Positions 47,961-60,285 of a stretch of DNA of 64,000 bases are shown one piece after another (within the stretch, counting starts at the first letter, position 1; each line of letters opens with the position of its first letter). The DNA is from Brachypodius melanocephalos. Lineage: Eukaryota; Chordata; Aves; Passeriformes; Pycnonotidae. The stretch spans positions 4,974,616 through 5,038,615 of the forward strand of contig VZSR01001854.1 in NCBI GenBank assembly GCA_013398615.1, given 5' to 3'. The notes under the pieces were generated by a model. That model was not told the DNA's origin and did no database searches. It saw only the letters and a list, made by a program, of their open reading frames with translations. The position numbers and the translations under genes are program-made.

Positions 47961-50535
47961 TTATGAAAGGGTCATGCAGACTCATTGGAATGATGAAATA
48001 CATAGAAAAATATATGTTTAACCTCTTTGAACCAGCAGCCAGAAAAATACAGTACATGATGCTGGATAGCTTAAAATTCTTAATGAAGTGTTAAAGGACC
48101 TGGAGGGATAATGAAATACCCTAACATAGAGGTAATATAATAGTAAATGAAAATCAAAACAGCATGTATTTAAGGAGAATAGAGATACAACACAAGCAAG
48201 CTTTCACTATCTTACAATATGATACTGGATCTAAAGAAGAAACCTGCAGACCCCTAGACTGGCAGAGGACACCTACAGTTCTAATATTTAATTTCTCTGT
48301 TTAACACACTGGTAATATATATTCAAAACATTCCAGAACCTTAATATGACTCATAAACTGCTGTTATTTTTGTACTTGATTACTAAGAGAAGATGTGAAA
48401 TAGTGGACTTAAAAGAGATTTTAGCAAGAAATTGGAGCTATTATCTCATGCTGAGACTTCTACTACATAGCATTGATTGGTTAGAAAAAAAGACCCTGCC
48501 AGCCTCTTTTGCTAAGAATGATTTCTGAACAAACGTAGCTTTCCCATATGAGGTGATAGCTTAAAAATAGGAGTGTGTCTTACCACATACAGTTTTCTAC
48601 AAATGAAGTAATGACATCAAACACAGTAGTTGTTGGCTTATTTAAAGTTGACTTCTTGGCATGATATCTCCACTCAGTATGACAGGACAGAGTTAAGAGC
48701 TCAGCAGTAAAATTCAAAAATTTGCCATTTATACAGGGGAAAAAAAATAATGGTAGGTTGAATCATTCCCAAAATGAAACTCAGAATAATTCTGAGCAAA
48801 TGACTGCTTTTAACAGTTATTTACTCTATTTTATAGCACAATGTTAACCTAAGCCATAAAACATAATGACTTGGACTGCAGAAGTGGCAGCACTTTTTAA
48901 TTTTCATTCCAAAAATACTAATACATACTGTTTGTAACTTTTGCTTTAGTGCTTTGTATTTAATGTGCAGGAATTTGTTGTAAATTGCTATTAAAATTGG
49001 AATTAATTTCTAAAGCAAAATAAAAGCAAATTATTTCCTTCTGAACCACTCAACCATCTCCTGGACCCATAAAACAGTTTCTTTTATTGAACCTCTCATG
49101 AAAAATGTAATGTTTTTCCAAAGCAAAGTTCTCTGCAGTGATGTGCCAAGTGATCTGATCATAATGAGGGAGCTGGGTAACCATGGAGTTTGTTTTCATC
49201 TACTTCATAATTACATTGCTTATAGTTCATGTTTTTAGCCTGCAGCTACCACAAAGACTTTTTCAGCATGTCTGCCTGCCAAATCAGTTTTTCTGTCCTT
49301 GGTCTCTACAGCAGCCATGGCTGGCTGTAGCCTTTCTGATGGGTATCTGAGTGGTCTCAGGCACAACACCTTGTGCCTAATTGAAGCTAAAGTACTGTAC
49401 AAGGTGAAAATCAATGTGTGGAGGGGAGGGAGAGCGATAGGAGCTGTCAAATGCCATTTCTGACACGCACTTTTGGCTGTAAAGGAAACACAGGCCTCTC
49501 ATAAGACAGAAAACTGTAGTCCCAAGTCTTTGTTTGCTAGGGGTTCTCATTCTCAACCCCTAACCAAATTAACTAATATAACCATTTTGTTTTGTTTTGT
49601 TTTTTAATTAGCAGAATCACACAAAAATTTGAGAGTGACAGAAGACTTTGCCCAGAGAATTGTTGAGAAAGAAAGCAAGAACTAAATTTCTCAGAGGTTT
49701 TTAGAACACAAACAGTGAAGAGAACAAGAAACAGGGAAAGATGACTTTCTAGATTCACTTCTAACAAACAGGAGACAACAGGATGAAAATCAGAGGATGA
49801 AAGGCAACTCTGGTAGACTGCCAACAATATGACAACATTCATTAGTAAAGAAGAAAGAGAGTGAAAACAGAATATTAAAACCAAAAAAATGTGTGAAAAG
49901 CAGACTCCAACAAACTCAGAGCTTTGTAAGTATACTTTTGTGGAAAATGAACCCAATGAGGTAAAAAACTGTGCTCTGAAAATTTAGCTATTGTTTTAAA
50001 AATTATATAAAGGGCACAAGTGTAAATTACAGTGGTAGATGAAAGCTAAAAAGTGAAATTTGTCAAAATGAGTTTTTCAATCACTTAAAATTTAAGAACG
50101 AAGAATAGAAATGTAGAAATCAAGTAATTTATGAAGGATCTTAGAATAGTTGGAGCATGAGGAAAAGAATAGAAGAGCCAAAGCTTAAAGCAATCACTGC
50201 TGGCAAGAGATGTGAATAGAAAGAATACCAGCAAAAGGGCTGGACACCTCCCAAGGGACCAGGAAGCTATCAACACATGATATCAAGAAACTGAAAGTAA
50301 ATCTAATGTCTTTTTTGCTTGAGTCATCACTAAAAGGTCAAGTTAAGTCAAACAGGTAATACAGTAAATGCTTATGACAAAAGAATGAGTCAAGCTATGG
50401 GAAGATAAAAAACAAGCCTGAGATTGCTAAAAATATTTATACACTTGTAAGCCAGCTGCACATGCCTATTTCCACTCCAAGGCATGTAAAAAAAATCATT
50501 TCACTAAAGTCAGAGGCATTAGAAGTCCTTCTGGA
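47961..50535. other. AT-rich noncoding stretch, possibly older LINE debris
   Basis: Long purine-rich plus-strand runs (49.6-50.3 kb) produce open minus-strand frames such as 49573-49956 (127 codons, S/F/L-rich); these are composition effects. A (TTTTG)3 run lies near 49584-49604. Purine-rich DNA directly before the CR1 RT remnant could be its ORF2, too decayed to call. Confidence 0.4.
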
Positions 50536-50539
50536 AAAT

Positions 50540-50790
50540 TTGTGACAATAAATGAAATTCCAGAAGACTAATATAGTGAAAATAACATCCTCTTTTAAAA
50601 GTGCAGGAGAAAAATTGGAATTACAAGCAGTTGGCTTAACTTCAATAATACAAATTAATTACAACTTTTGTAGAAAGAAGGAAGATAATATGGACACAAA
50701 CAAAAGCCAGCATAGTAGTCAAACATGTCTTATTTTCTTCCACAAGATGAGGAGCATTTGTGTGTGAAAATGCAATATTTTCCTGTCAAT
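50540..50790 (+). mobile_element. CR1-like LINE, reverse-transcriptase coding remnant
   Basis: In order: 'tgaaattccagaagactaat', 'aacatcctcttttaaaagtg', 'ggaattacaagcagttggct' plus 'taacttcaata', then 'agccagcatagtagtcaaac', 'atgtcttattttcttccaca'. These follow the CR1 ORF2 order V-P-x-D-W ... I-F-K-K-G ... G-N-Y-R-P-V-S-L-T-S ... Q-H-G-F ... C-L-x-N-L-I. Stops and small indels break every frame. The element probably continues toward 51.4 kb. Confidence 0.6.
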
Positions 50791-51165
50791 AAAATGCAAA
50801 CAGCTTTTAAGACAACAAACCAGACGACAGAGTATGAAATAGCTGAAATATTTTGGGCAATTGTACTTTCACAAGTGAATCAGATGTTAGAAACTGTCAA
50901 TTTCCAATAGACAAGCAGCACTCTGGGAGAGGTAAATAGGTGTCCTATCCCAGAATATGCAAGGGCTCAGCCAGCACGGGCTCCTGTTTCCAATGAGGGA
51001 CATTGACCACACCGGGCTCATAAGTAGAAGTCAATGAAGACCAGTAGGAGGTCTGAAAGAAGGCACTTACAAAGAACATTTGAAACATAGGGGTAATCCA
51101 TTTTGGAGAAGATATACAGAGCAGTAAGTATCTGATGTGCAAATGTGATACAAAAGGGGAAATGA
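50791..51165. other. Sequence between two CR1-like blocks
   Basis: Probably the decayed middle of the same LINE copy, since both flanking blocks are in sense orientation and correct order, but I recognise no RT motif here. A 65-codon minus-strand frame (50945-51142) is not credible. Confidence 0.35.
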
Positions 51166-51169
51166 GTTG

Positions 51170-51425
51170 TTCCCCACACTGAGCGTGGGTAGGGAAGAAA
51201 TGAAGGATTTAAACCAAGAGATGAAATTAAGCTCCAGACTAGAAATATAACTTCCTAGTGGGAAGACTAGACAAGAGCAGAAATCAGTTTCCCAGGGAGA
51301 CCTTAGAAATCTTGGTTTTTAAAAGCAGGTGGGGCAGACATTTTCAACACCAACATGAGATCAAGGAAATGGACTGGATTACCTCATTTTCCTTGTACAT
51401 CTACCTGCCTTACTGCTGAGGGCAA
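51170..51425 (+). mobile_element. CR1-like LINE, 3'-region remnant
   Basis: 'aatataacttcctagtggga', 'tttcccagggagaccttaga', 'tcttggtttttaaaagcagg' and 'ggaaatggactggattacct' then 'cattttccttg' correspond to the CR1 3' UTR features 'aacttgcc-gagaggttgtgga', 'ttttcaaa-aggctgga' and 'ggactggatgacctc'. Same strand as the RT remnant at 50.5 kb, so the two are probably one copy. Confidence 0.5.
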
Positions 51426-54110
51426 GGCAAGTGGGAAAGACAAAACCAATTCCAGGTGGAAGAACTTACTGAGAGGACTGGATAAAATTCACCACTCTGC
51501 AAAAAGTGAATACCAGATCTGTGTAACATGAAGGTTTTCCCAAAGTCCCCCAGATTAATTGGTGCTTAAGTGTTCTAATGGAATTGCTCTGTAATCACCC
51601 CTCTTCCGAACAGGAACCTTCCTCGCTCTTCCAAAACAAAGTGAACCAAAACCTCTGAATTGCTCCTGTTATTTCAATTTAATCTTGTTTACTTATTATT
51701 GCCAGGAACTAACCAAAACCAAAGCCCCACTGTGTTAAATATCGTATTAGAACAGAAGAATGAATAGTTCTTTCACCAAAAGGCTCAGAGTTTGAAGGTA
51801 GCCGCAATTTACTCTTTCTGCTTTCTTTTTTTATCTTTGAGATCTCTGGAGAGACATAAATATGATTTTTCAGTATAGATATATTATATTTGAAAATTCA
51901 AGGAAAATTACTTTTTATCACCCTAATTTTCAGTGCTAACAGTTTTCCACAATAAGCATTCTAAAAGTTGAACTCTTTGAGGGCTATTTTGAAGAGGTCA
52001 GCATTTGAATGTTTTGAGGTATGGGGATATTATTATTTTAAATGTTTCTTTATGTAAAATGTCTTTGTAGTTGGAAAAAATATTCTACTAATTTGCAGTT
52101 ATCAGTACTTGAGAACAGAACTAAGTATGATGACTGTATCACGCTAGAAAATGTTTGTCATTTCTCAATTACATAACCTGCATCTTGTCTTTCCAGTCTG
52201 AATCTGATTTTGTAAGCCAATACAGTTTTAGTCCTGTCCAAATGTCATTCATGGCTATTGTCAAACATTCTATATCTTTAATGTAAGCTAGAGAAAACAA
52301 CAATTCACATAAAGAACATATTGCATGAAATGACTTTATGGGTTTTGAATCCCTTAAACTTAATTGTTTTATCTCAATGTCTTTCAAAACTGTTTACATA
52401 CTTTCAAATTATTAGAGCAGTTTTGCTATGTGGTTACCACTTTAAAGTATATTCTTTCAAATAGTTTTGCTGGAGCATGGTGGGAATGAGAGCAACATCA
52501 CAGCATTACAGAAATAAGGCTCATGGTAGAATGTATTTGCAGTGTGAATGAAACAAATATGCAAATGTTGTGTGCTCTTTTCTAGATAATACATCACAAA
52601 ACCATATTATGTACATGACTTTTGACTCATAATATGTGAAAAACATATTTTAAAAAAGTTAAAAGCAACTATTGCTAAATATGGGATTTCTGTTATTATA
52701 TATTATTAATCCCAGGGGTTTTTTTTCACTGAGTAGATTGTCTGTTTGAATAACTATGCTATTATATTATTTCTTCAGAGAAATAACAATTTCTGACATC
52801 TAAAATCGTTGTTGACCTAACCTCCAAAGTATAACATTTGTTTTTAAAGGATTCTTAGCCTTTTCCCATTACAGACAGTGATTATCTTAGGCTAGTACCA
52901 ATCAGCAAACTTCATAGGTTTTTGTATTTCATTTACAATTTTGTTCTTTTAACAGTGTGTTGAAGCTACATTTACTATATCTATTGATGTCTGAACTTTA
53001 TGTTGTTTTTCTCCTACCTCTTTCTCCATTCCCTTTTTAATAAGCAAATTGAATTTCTGCAAAATTCAACTGCTTATTTTCTTTTTGTTGAGCTTTATTT
53101 GTGACTCTTTTTCTCTTGGTCTTTACATTTTCTTTCAGATCTCTTTTTCTTATAAGAGGCTTAAGTTATCAATAAATTTATTCTGGGTCCAGTTATTTGG
53201 CTTTATGCATATACATACTCAGCTTCAGTAGACCAGTTAATAAGCCTAGTCCACTGTTCTTATTTTCATCTTCTTTGTTGAGTAAAAATGGACTGAAATA
53301 TTTGTATAAAGTTTGGTTGTGTGTTTCCACGATTTTTTTAAGCAGGCTATGTGTGCAAATTTAACCAAATGGATAACTGTTTATGCAATCTAAAAACTTA
53401 GTTTTCAATAGTAACATCTATGCAACTAAATCCATTATAACAGTAAAAAAACCACCTCACAGTGAGGTATATCAGGATTTATGCAGAGCTTGAGTTAAAC
53501 TCAGTAATACATCAGAGTAATAGAATCTTTTCCTTGTCATGTTTAAAATTATTATTAATAATATTTACATAAAAATATGAAATGCAGTTATCATTAATGT
53601 TATGTATTTGATAGAATATGAAAATAGGCAATACCAATTAAAAGTATAACCCGAAGAAAAGTTTAGCAATTTTTGAAAAAATATATTTTAAGTGGAATTT
53701 CAAATGATAATATTTCAATTTTTTATTTCCACATTCAACACTGCAAAACCAGAAAATATTTTTTAAATTTTCATTGTGTTTAATTGGTAGTTTAATTTGA
53801 AGGACTGTAATTTAATGGGTTTATTGCCTTAAAATGAACCAAATAATCCTTGTAATTCATTTACAAGGCTGAAAATCTGACCAAAGCTTGTTGTAATAAA
53901 AATGAGGCAGAAATATTCCCTCATTTGACTTAATAATTTTTAATATCTCTAAAAATTTTAAAATACATATATTTTGTATAATAGAATAGATTATCTAATT
54001 TTATACTTTTAAATAGTACATTTTTTCATTTACAATATTTATGTTTTGTTTTGAAATTTGAGAAACATATTGTGCAATTTTTCCCCTTCCTTTAGATATT
54101 CAAAGATACT
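51426..54110. other. Very AT-rich noncoding stretch
   Basis: No genes. ACCTCAC-A-GTGAGGT (53454-53468) is a perfect 15-base palindrome, its halves similar to T-box or E2-box-like words. 53.5-54.1 kb is among the most AT-rich DNA of the window. Confidence 0.5.
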
Positions 54111-54119
54111 ACAGTGAAG

Positions 54120-54350
54120 TGACACGGTCCAAAATCTGTTTGCACATTATAGCAATTAAAATGATACAATATTATTGTTTTCTCTATGCAAATGGGAAGT
54201 GAAATAGCCTTGAGATGATTTAGATACACCCATAAATCAGACAGGCTAAACAGAGTAAGCTTTGCTTTGCACAGATGTGACAGCCAGATGTGGATCTGCT
54301 TTTTATTTCATAGCTGTAATCTGTACTGGATTTAAGTTATTTCCTGAAAA
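54120..54350. promoter_or_regulatory. Possible conserved noncoding element with SOX and POU words
   Basis: ATTGTTT (54174-54180) and ATGCAAAT (54186-54193) lie 5 bases apart in the same orientation, close to the SOX-POU composite arrangement though with wider spacing. Also 'agcaattaaaatga', 'gtgacagcc', 'cagatgtg'. Non-repetitive. Motif evidence only. Confidence 0.3.
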
Positions 54351-54483
54351 CTAAGGCATGCACTGAAAGCTGAAACATCACTAGTTGCTTCAGGTCAGTA
54401 CTTTTTTAAAGCAAGGATCATTTCTCTGTTTGGACTCTTTTTCTCCGGGGAAGAGGTGAAACAGGAATTGTTGTTTCAGGGGC

Positions 54484-54504
54484 TTTTTTTTTTTTTTTTT
54501 TTTT
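54484..54504 (+). repeat. Poly-T tract (21 T)
   Basis: An uninterrupted run of 21 T. On the minus strand it would be a poly-A tail, but no retrocopy body is recognisable on the right side. Confidence 0.95.
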
Positions 54505-57500
54505 AAGAGTTCTTAAGCAAAGCCAGCAGATTTCATGGTATCCAGAATCAGCCCTTAATTTTCTACTTGTTTAACAGATTCATTCAAATTATTAAATAAT
54601 TTTTGGCCAAAGGTGCAAATTGTTTTCACTGTAACAAGTTTGTTTCTATATCACATTAAGTTAATGCTGTTTCAAGCCAAAATTACTATATATCCCAGGA
54701 TGATCATGCTGTAGTGTAGAGACAGTGTACTATTGGCAGGGTCCCTTGGCAGAACAGGAAGCTTTCCTGTTTTTTTGTTCTGTACAGTTGCTAATGCCTT
54801 CTCTAGAATTAAGATACCAAGGTTTTTTTCTCGGCATTCACATTCTTCCAATTAAAGGTAATGGGCGAAACGTTGTCCTCAGTTATGTGGTCATGATCTC
54901 CGAGAACTTTGTGCCAATTTTTTTGGAAGTGATGAACAAAAAACCCCAAATTTCAGCTGTGATTGCCTGTATGAGATTCAGGAAAAGTGCTACCAGGTCT
55001 CTGTGCTTTGTACAGTGCTTATTCTTGTTGCCTTGTAAATGAATACTCCACATCTAATCACTTGCTCTAAACCTAACCTCTGCCTGTTCCAAATTAGTCA
55101 GAAAACACCTAGATTCTTGATAGTACAGATCCAAGACACTGATGCTTTCACAGAAAAAAACAATAAACACCCTCCATTTGCAAATGGATGAAGAAGAAAG
55201 ATGACGTTAAAATATACAGTGCCTCAACTATGCTTAGGCTTTCCTATTCAATATCTGCTTTCTGTGGGCTTTTCCTCTCTTCAGACACTGATTTTCCTGG
55301 ATTGTCTGACAGCTACTAGGCAGTCATCAGAACCTCACAGCTCTGCCTTGCTGTAAAGCTGAGTGTTCTGAAACAATGGGTAAAGGGCTGTATCAAACTG
55401 AGGTTATGCTCATCAGGAGTTAGGCACTCTGATGAAGATCCTCTTTCTCTTCTGAGAGCAACACAACTATATCTGTGGAGTTAACTGGAAAACATTTGTT
55501 CTAGTCCTTTCTCCTGCGTGTTCTAAACAAAAGGTTTGCTTGGTACGTTTTTAGGCTTTCTAGACTTCCTTTAACTGTAGCTAATACAAGTTATATGGGC
55601 TTGTAAATTTTGATTCTTTTTAGGGGTTTATGACTCCCAGCAATCTATATGGAAGTAATTTGGTAAGTAGGAATAGGATCAGTTCTCTTTGTCCCTTTAT
55701 AAAGATATGTTCTTGAAAGAACACATAGTAATGCTGTCAGCTAGACCAAGGACATAAACACCTGGTTTGATACCATTCCATTAGAAAATAATATGGGCAT
55801 GAAGTATGATCCAGCTGTCTTGGAGTTTTCTGTGCTCAGATTATTTGACTGCAGTTTTAGACATCGTCATAAACTGAAAATTACTAGCTATAATTCAGCT
55901 TCTTCAGTTGTGGTTCTTCACTTCTTCAGACCTCTTTTCCTTTTTTTCCCCCTTTTTCCTGTTTTCTTTCATTATTTGATGAACCTTGATGCAGGTCAGC
56001 TATTTACCTGGTGTATATTTCATATTTAGTTTTTGTTAGGTATTATTATCTTGTATAATGTGGCTAGTTCCTGCTAATCTGGAAAAGAGAATAAAAATAG
56101 GCAGATGTAATTTGCTTATTTGGGCAGACATGAGGTTACTGAGTAAAGCAATGTTGGCTTGGGAGAGTTCTCAAGGGTAATGACTCAGTATTAATTTAAA
56201 AACAGACTTAGAGAGTGCTCAGTTTACAATTTATAATCTGGCTGAAGAGATTGGCCTGCAAATCTACACTACTTTTGCCATGTTTTTCCAAAAAAGTGGT
56301 TTGTCCTGGAACATGGTAAAAGGGCAAATCCTGGCTGTAGCCCATCTAGAATGGTTCTCTGGTAAACAAATGTCTGTTGTTTTGTCATGACAAGAATTAC
56401 AGGAGTCTTTTTGTAAGTCTGTTTATTGAAATTATAATGTTAAGTTCACTTTTAAAAGTCAATTTAGGTCTCACATAAACAAGGTAGCAAAAATCCAATC
56501 CTACTTAGCATTACTGCTTCTTGCTTCAGTCCATCACTTGCATTTACTTCCACCATGATGACCAATCTCCTTAATTTATCATCTCATAAATCAAAAGTTG
56601 AAAACATTTTTATGTATTTCAACATCAAACATTCAGGGTAGTTTACAAATGGCAACCCTGGGTGACGCTGAATATTTTGCCCTTGAGTTTGTGCTCAAAA
56701 TACAAAATTTCAAAATCCAGACTTCAGAGAAAGATCTGACTGACTAGAAAAAGGTGTACTTTAAATAGAGAATGTGGTTGGTTTAAGTCACAGTATTTTT
56801 GAGAAAGACTACATGAGCCCTCTGTAGATGTCTTTATAATGAGCTTCCACATTAATTTTAAGAAATCGGTATGATGTGCTGCTTGCAGATTATAATGTAA
56901 TTCTGTAATACAAATTAGATCAGCTTTGAATGTCTTTGAAATGTAGTGTGTTAAAAATGGTATGTACAGGTTAAAAGATACAGATTCAGAACACCGGGAT
57001 TTACATGAAATTATCACACATGCTTTGATAGAGCCCTAGACTGATTCAAAAGAGCAAGTTTCATATGAAGCTGTCTCATTTTCTTTGATAGCCACCTTGA
57101 TCTTTATGCAGTCATCTATTAATTATATTACAGATAAGGTAAATAAAAGTGTTGAAATATTGAGATCACAGCCTCCTTTTTTCTTGTGAAGACTGAAGGT
57201 ATGCTTCTATGAAGTCAGTGAGCAATGGGGAATGATAAAGGTATTCTTTAGCTGTCAGAGAGTATTTATTTTGACACGTGACTGAAAGATCTAGAGTTCA
57301 ATAGCTAAGAGCATAACTGAAAGGGTAAAACTTATATGTGATCTAGACCAAAGGTGCTATAAGACAGTCTATGAATTTTCCAGGGTCAATGCACACTACG
57401 AAAGCTTTCCTGGAGGAATTATATTTCATTTAGTTCTCACAAGACTTTGCTGTAAGCCTCATCCTGCCATGTGCTGATCACGCCATGCAATTGTCACTAG

Positions 57501-58790
57501 CATCACTCTGCATTCCAGATTGTTTCCTCTCAGGTTTGGCCTCTCTGATTGTCTCACACAAACAGCTTGAAAATTTTAACCCTGTTAGTTCTAAAGGAGC
57601 CCATCATGCTTAGTACAGACTAAACATAGGAAATTTGCTTATTTTATCAGCGTTCAGGATTGAGTGGATTTTGAATGGAGAAATTTTCCTTTTTTTTTTT
57701 AATTAATTTAAAGGCAGCAGCATTTAGCCAATAAGCTACAGTGTCACTGTTACACAGATGTCACTGCAGAATACTCTGTCTCAAGACATTGGCTTACCTG
57801 CTTACTCTTTAATTTAGAATGTTCCAAAAGCAAATTCCTTTGCTTTCAGTAAGCCTTAGTAGAAATGTCTAACCCATAAAAGGTATTTATCGCTATAGGG
57901 ATGGAATATGCATTTATTCACCTTAATATTAAATTCCAGTGTCCAGCCCTTTGTAGATACAGATAACAGAACCTGTCATGAAAAAAACAAGCAATCAAAC
58001 CACGTGTATCTCTGTGAGAACAATAGCTTGATCAAAACAAAAATACAAGTGCCTTTATGAAGCTTTGTGAGTGTAATAGGTTTAATTTAATTCTTTGCTT
58101 TTATAGACATTGGCATTGTCTGAAGACTACTCAAGAGGTCTTCTATATTTTTTTACTTTTCTTTAGGAGATATCCACATATATTTAAATTTTAAACTGAT
58201 ATTGCTAACATTACATGCTATGGCTCGCATTTTGATGTGAGATCATCAAAAGTTAGTTACTTCACCTCTGTCTCCATTTATGTGCTAAAAATGTGAACTA
58301 GCAATATGCTCATAAAGCACTCTAGATTGCTGCATTAATTATTGGTGCATTTCTTTTTTAAGAGATTCTTTTCTATAGTTCTGTATATTTCAGTCATAGT
58401 CTTTAAAGGATTTATTGTCTACACATGCATATCAGTCCTACCTCCATTGATGATATTTATGCTATAAACGTATGAAGAGGGAAAACAGTCCCTATGCTTT
58501 TAAAAGTAGTTTATATAAATATTGCAAGAAGAAAACTATTCAGAACCCTGTCCAATATTTTTCTGTAGTAAAGTTCTTTTGTAAACTCACTTTGTAGTCA
58601 AGACAGATGAGTTTTTTGCAAGTTTATTTTTCTCAAACTAAGGAATGCAATTAGGTGACTTTTATCTAAAACATAAATCTGCTGACTTGCTGCTAAAGTT
58701 TTGTAAAATAAGGAGGTAGGCAATGCTTACAGCAAGAATTTCCTAGACTGCAATTGTATAGGTGCTTATTCCTAATTTTGTGTTTTTCTC
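54505..58790. other. Noncoding stretch, nothing assigned
   Basis: A 105-codon plus-strand frame at 54725-55042 and a 97-codon minus-strand frame at 56724-57017 show no recognisable domain. Pyrimidine-rich patch near 55930-55970; T run near 57690. No repeat family identified. Confidence 0.45.
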
Positions 58791-58795
58791 TACAG

Positions 58796-58958
58796 AATCA
58801 GTGTGCAAAAACCATGTGAAGCATACAGTGGCTATACACCAGCTGAAGAGAGTATGGAGAATGGAAGGAAAGAGATAAACCCAAATGCCCTGGAAAAAAA
58901 TAATAGCTATAAAAACATTATTCTTTTTGTAGGATGACCAAGTGATATCCTCTGCCAG
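58796..58958 (+). other. Candidate exon with splice-like borders (speculative)
   Basis: 'ttgtgtttttctctacag' (AG 58794-58795) is a good acceptor, and 'ctgccag' followed by 'gtaggt' (GT 58959-58960) a good donor. From 58797 a frame stays open for 46 codons to TGA at 58935-58937: ISVQKPCEAYSGYTP, AEESMENGRKE, INPNALEKNNS and on. The peptide is hydrophilic and unrecognised. The in-frame stop before the donor means it would be a last coding exon with a 3' UTR intron, or a noncoding exon, or chance. Confidence 0.15.
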
Positions 58959-58960
58959 GT

Positions 58961-59810
58961 AGGTTTTCATCAAAGCCAATGTTATGCTATATGTCTTAAG
59001 ATCATCTTTGGTACAAGACAAAGAGTGGTAATATCTGGGTGTGAAAAAACAGTGATTTGATGTAGCAATGTACTAATGTAGAGAAGGAAGCTTATTAAAT
59101 AAATATGTATGTTTTCCATAAAACAGAACAGGATTATTGCCAAGAAAGAATAAGCATTTTGGCTATAAGAATGTAGCTTCAACAGGTTTCCATTCATAAG
59201 CTAAATTTACTGCAAAACACATTTTCTACTGGGTATGAATGTTCTTTGCTCTTCTGGCCTTTGGGTGATTACTCTAAAATTGTCAAAACTGAAAAATGGT
59301 GTCTGCTTATAAGTCATGTGCATGCTCGACATTTTTGAAAACTACATCCTGAACAATGTATTAGACCACACAAGGTACGCTTTTATGGACAACTTAAAAA
59401 TATCCAAGATTTTGTTATGCAGATTTGCCTTTTGTGGTTGTTGGGTCTTATTAAACTTTCTCAGGGGTGGGGTATTGGGAAGGGAGATTAAAAAAACCCA
59501 AAAACCAATTGTCATAGCTCTCGTATCATGCCAGTATAAATACTTTAATTTTCAGACATTTTACTGTAGTAGAAAAGTAACACATTCAGTGTTTTTATTG
59601 AATGTAACACAGTCATTTTATTGAATATGTCTATTAAAAAAATTTTAAATTGTTAATTTATTTTCCCCTCTGAATAAACTTACACATATATTGATTCATA
59701 TATACATGTCATCTGTTGTTTGGGTGCTTAAGGGTTTTTTTAATTTTTTTTTCTCATTTGGTTTTTAATTGTTAAAATAAAATTACCTGTAAGTCATTCA
59801 TTAGAGTATC
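58961..59810. other. Noncoding stretch, nothing assigned
   Basis: Overlapping minus-strand frames (58743-59021, 58982-59197) and a 102-codon plus-strand frame (59316-59624) without known motifs. Confidence 0.45.
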
Positions 59811-59814
59811 AAAT

Positions 59815-60285
59815 TCAGAAGCAAAGGCTTTCCAGATTACCTCCAAATGGTTTTGGATTATCTGACATAGACCAACATCTCATACCACAAAAACCATGAT
59901 ATGGCTGCAGAAGAACACAATGAACAAAAGAGCTGGAGACACTGGAGCTGCAGCCAAAATCTCTTCTGATGTTCTGAACCAATCCTTGCCCTTGCAGCTG
60001 TGAGAGCTGGCACTGGCATTGCTCCTTGTTGATGCTCACAGATATGAAACTTGCGATAACACCGTGAGAGCCACTAGAGATGGGCCGACATCAGGTGACT
60101 TCTTCTAGGCGACAAAGCAATTTTCAAGTAGAACATCGTCCTTCAAGGGCAAGTAGCAGACGAGCAGGAGAGGGATTGTTTTTCTTGGTTCATAGTTTGC
60201 ATTTTTTTTACTTCAGTACCTTTTTTCTACCTTTTACAACCAGTTTTTTATCCCCTATGGCCTATATTGAATAAAAAGAAAAATC
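59815..60285. other. GC- and CpG-richer patch ending near AATAAA, unassigned
   Basis: CpGs cluster in 'gggccgaca', 'aggcgac', 'catcgtcc', 'agacgagc', 'gataacaccgtg'. Plus 60080-60274 is open for 64 codons and minus 59815-60039 for 74, both unrecognised. AATAAA occurs near 60269, so a plus-strand transcript 3' end is conceivable. Not supported further. Confidence 0.25.

Noticed and set aside
49573..49956. 127-codon minus-strand frame, hydrophobic
   Set aside because: Lies opposite a long purine-rich run; no signal peptide logic, topology or family match.
15356..52566. Recurrent ATGCAAAT octamers as an enriched signal
   Set aside because: Copies occur at about 15356, 21609, 52559 and 54186. 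In AT-rich DNA of this length a few are expected by chance, so only the clustered ones are reported.
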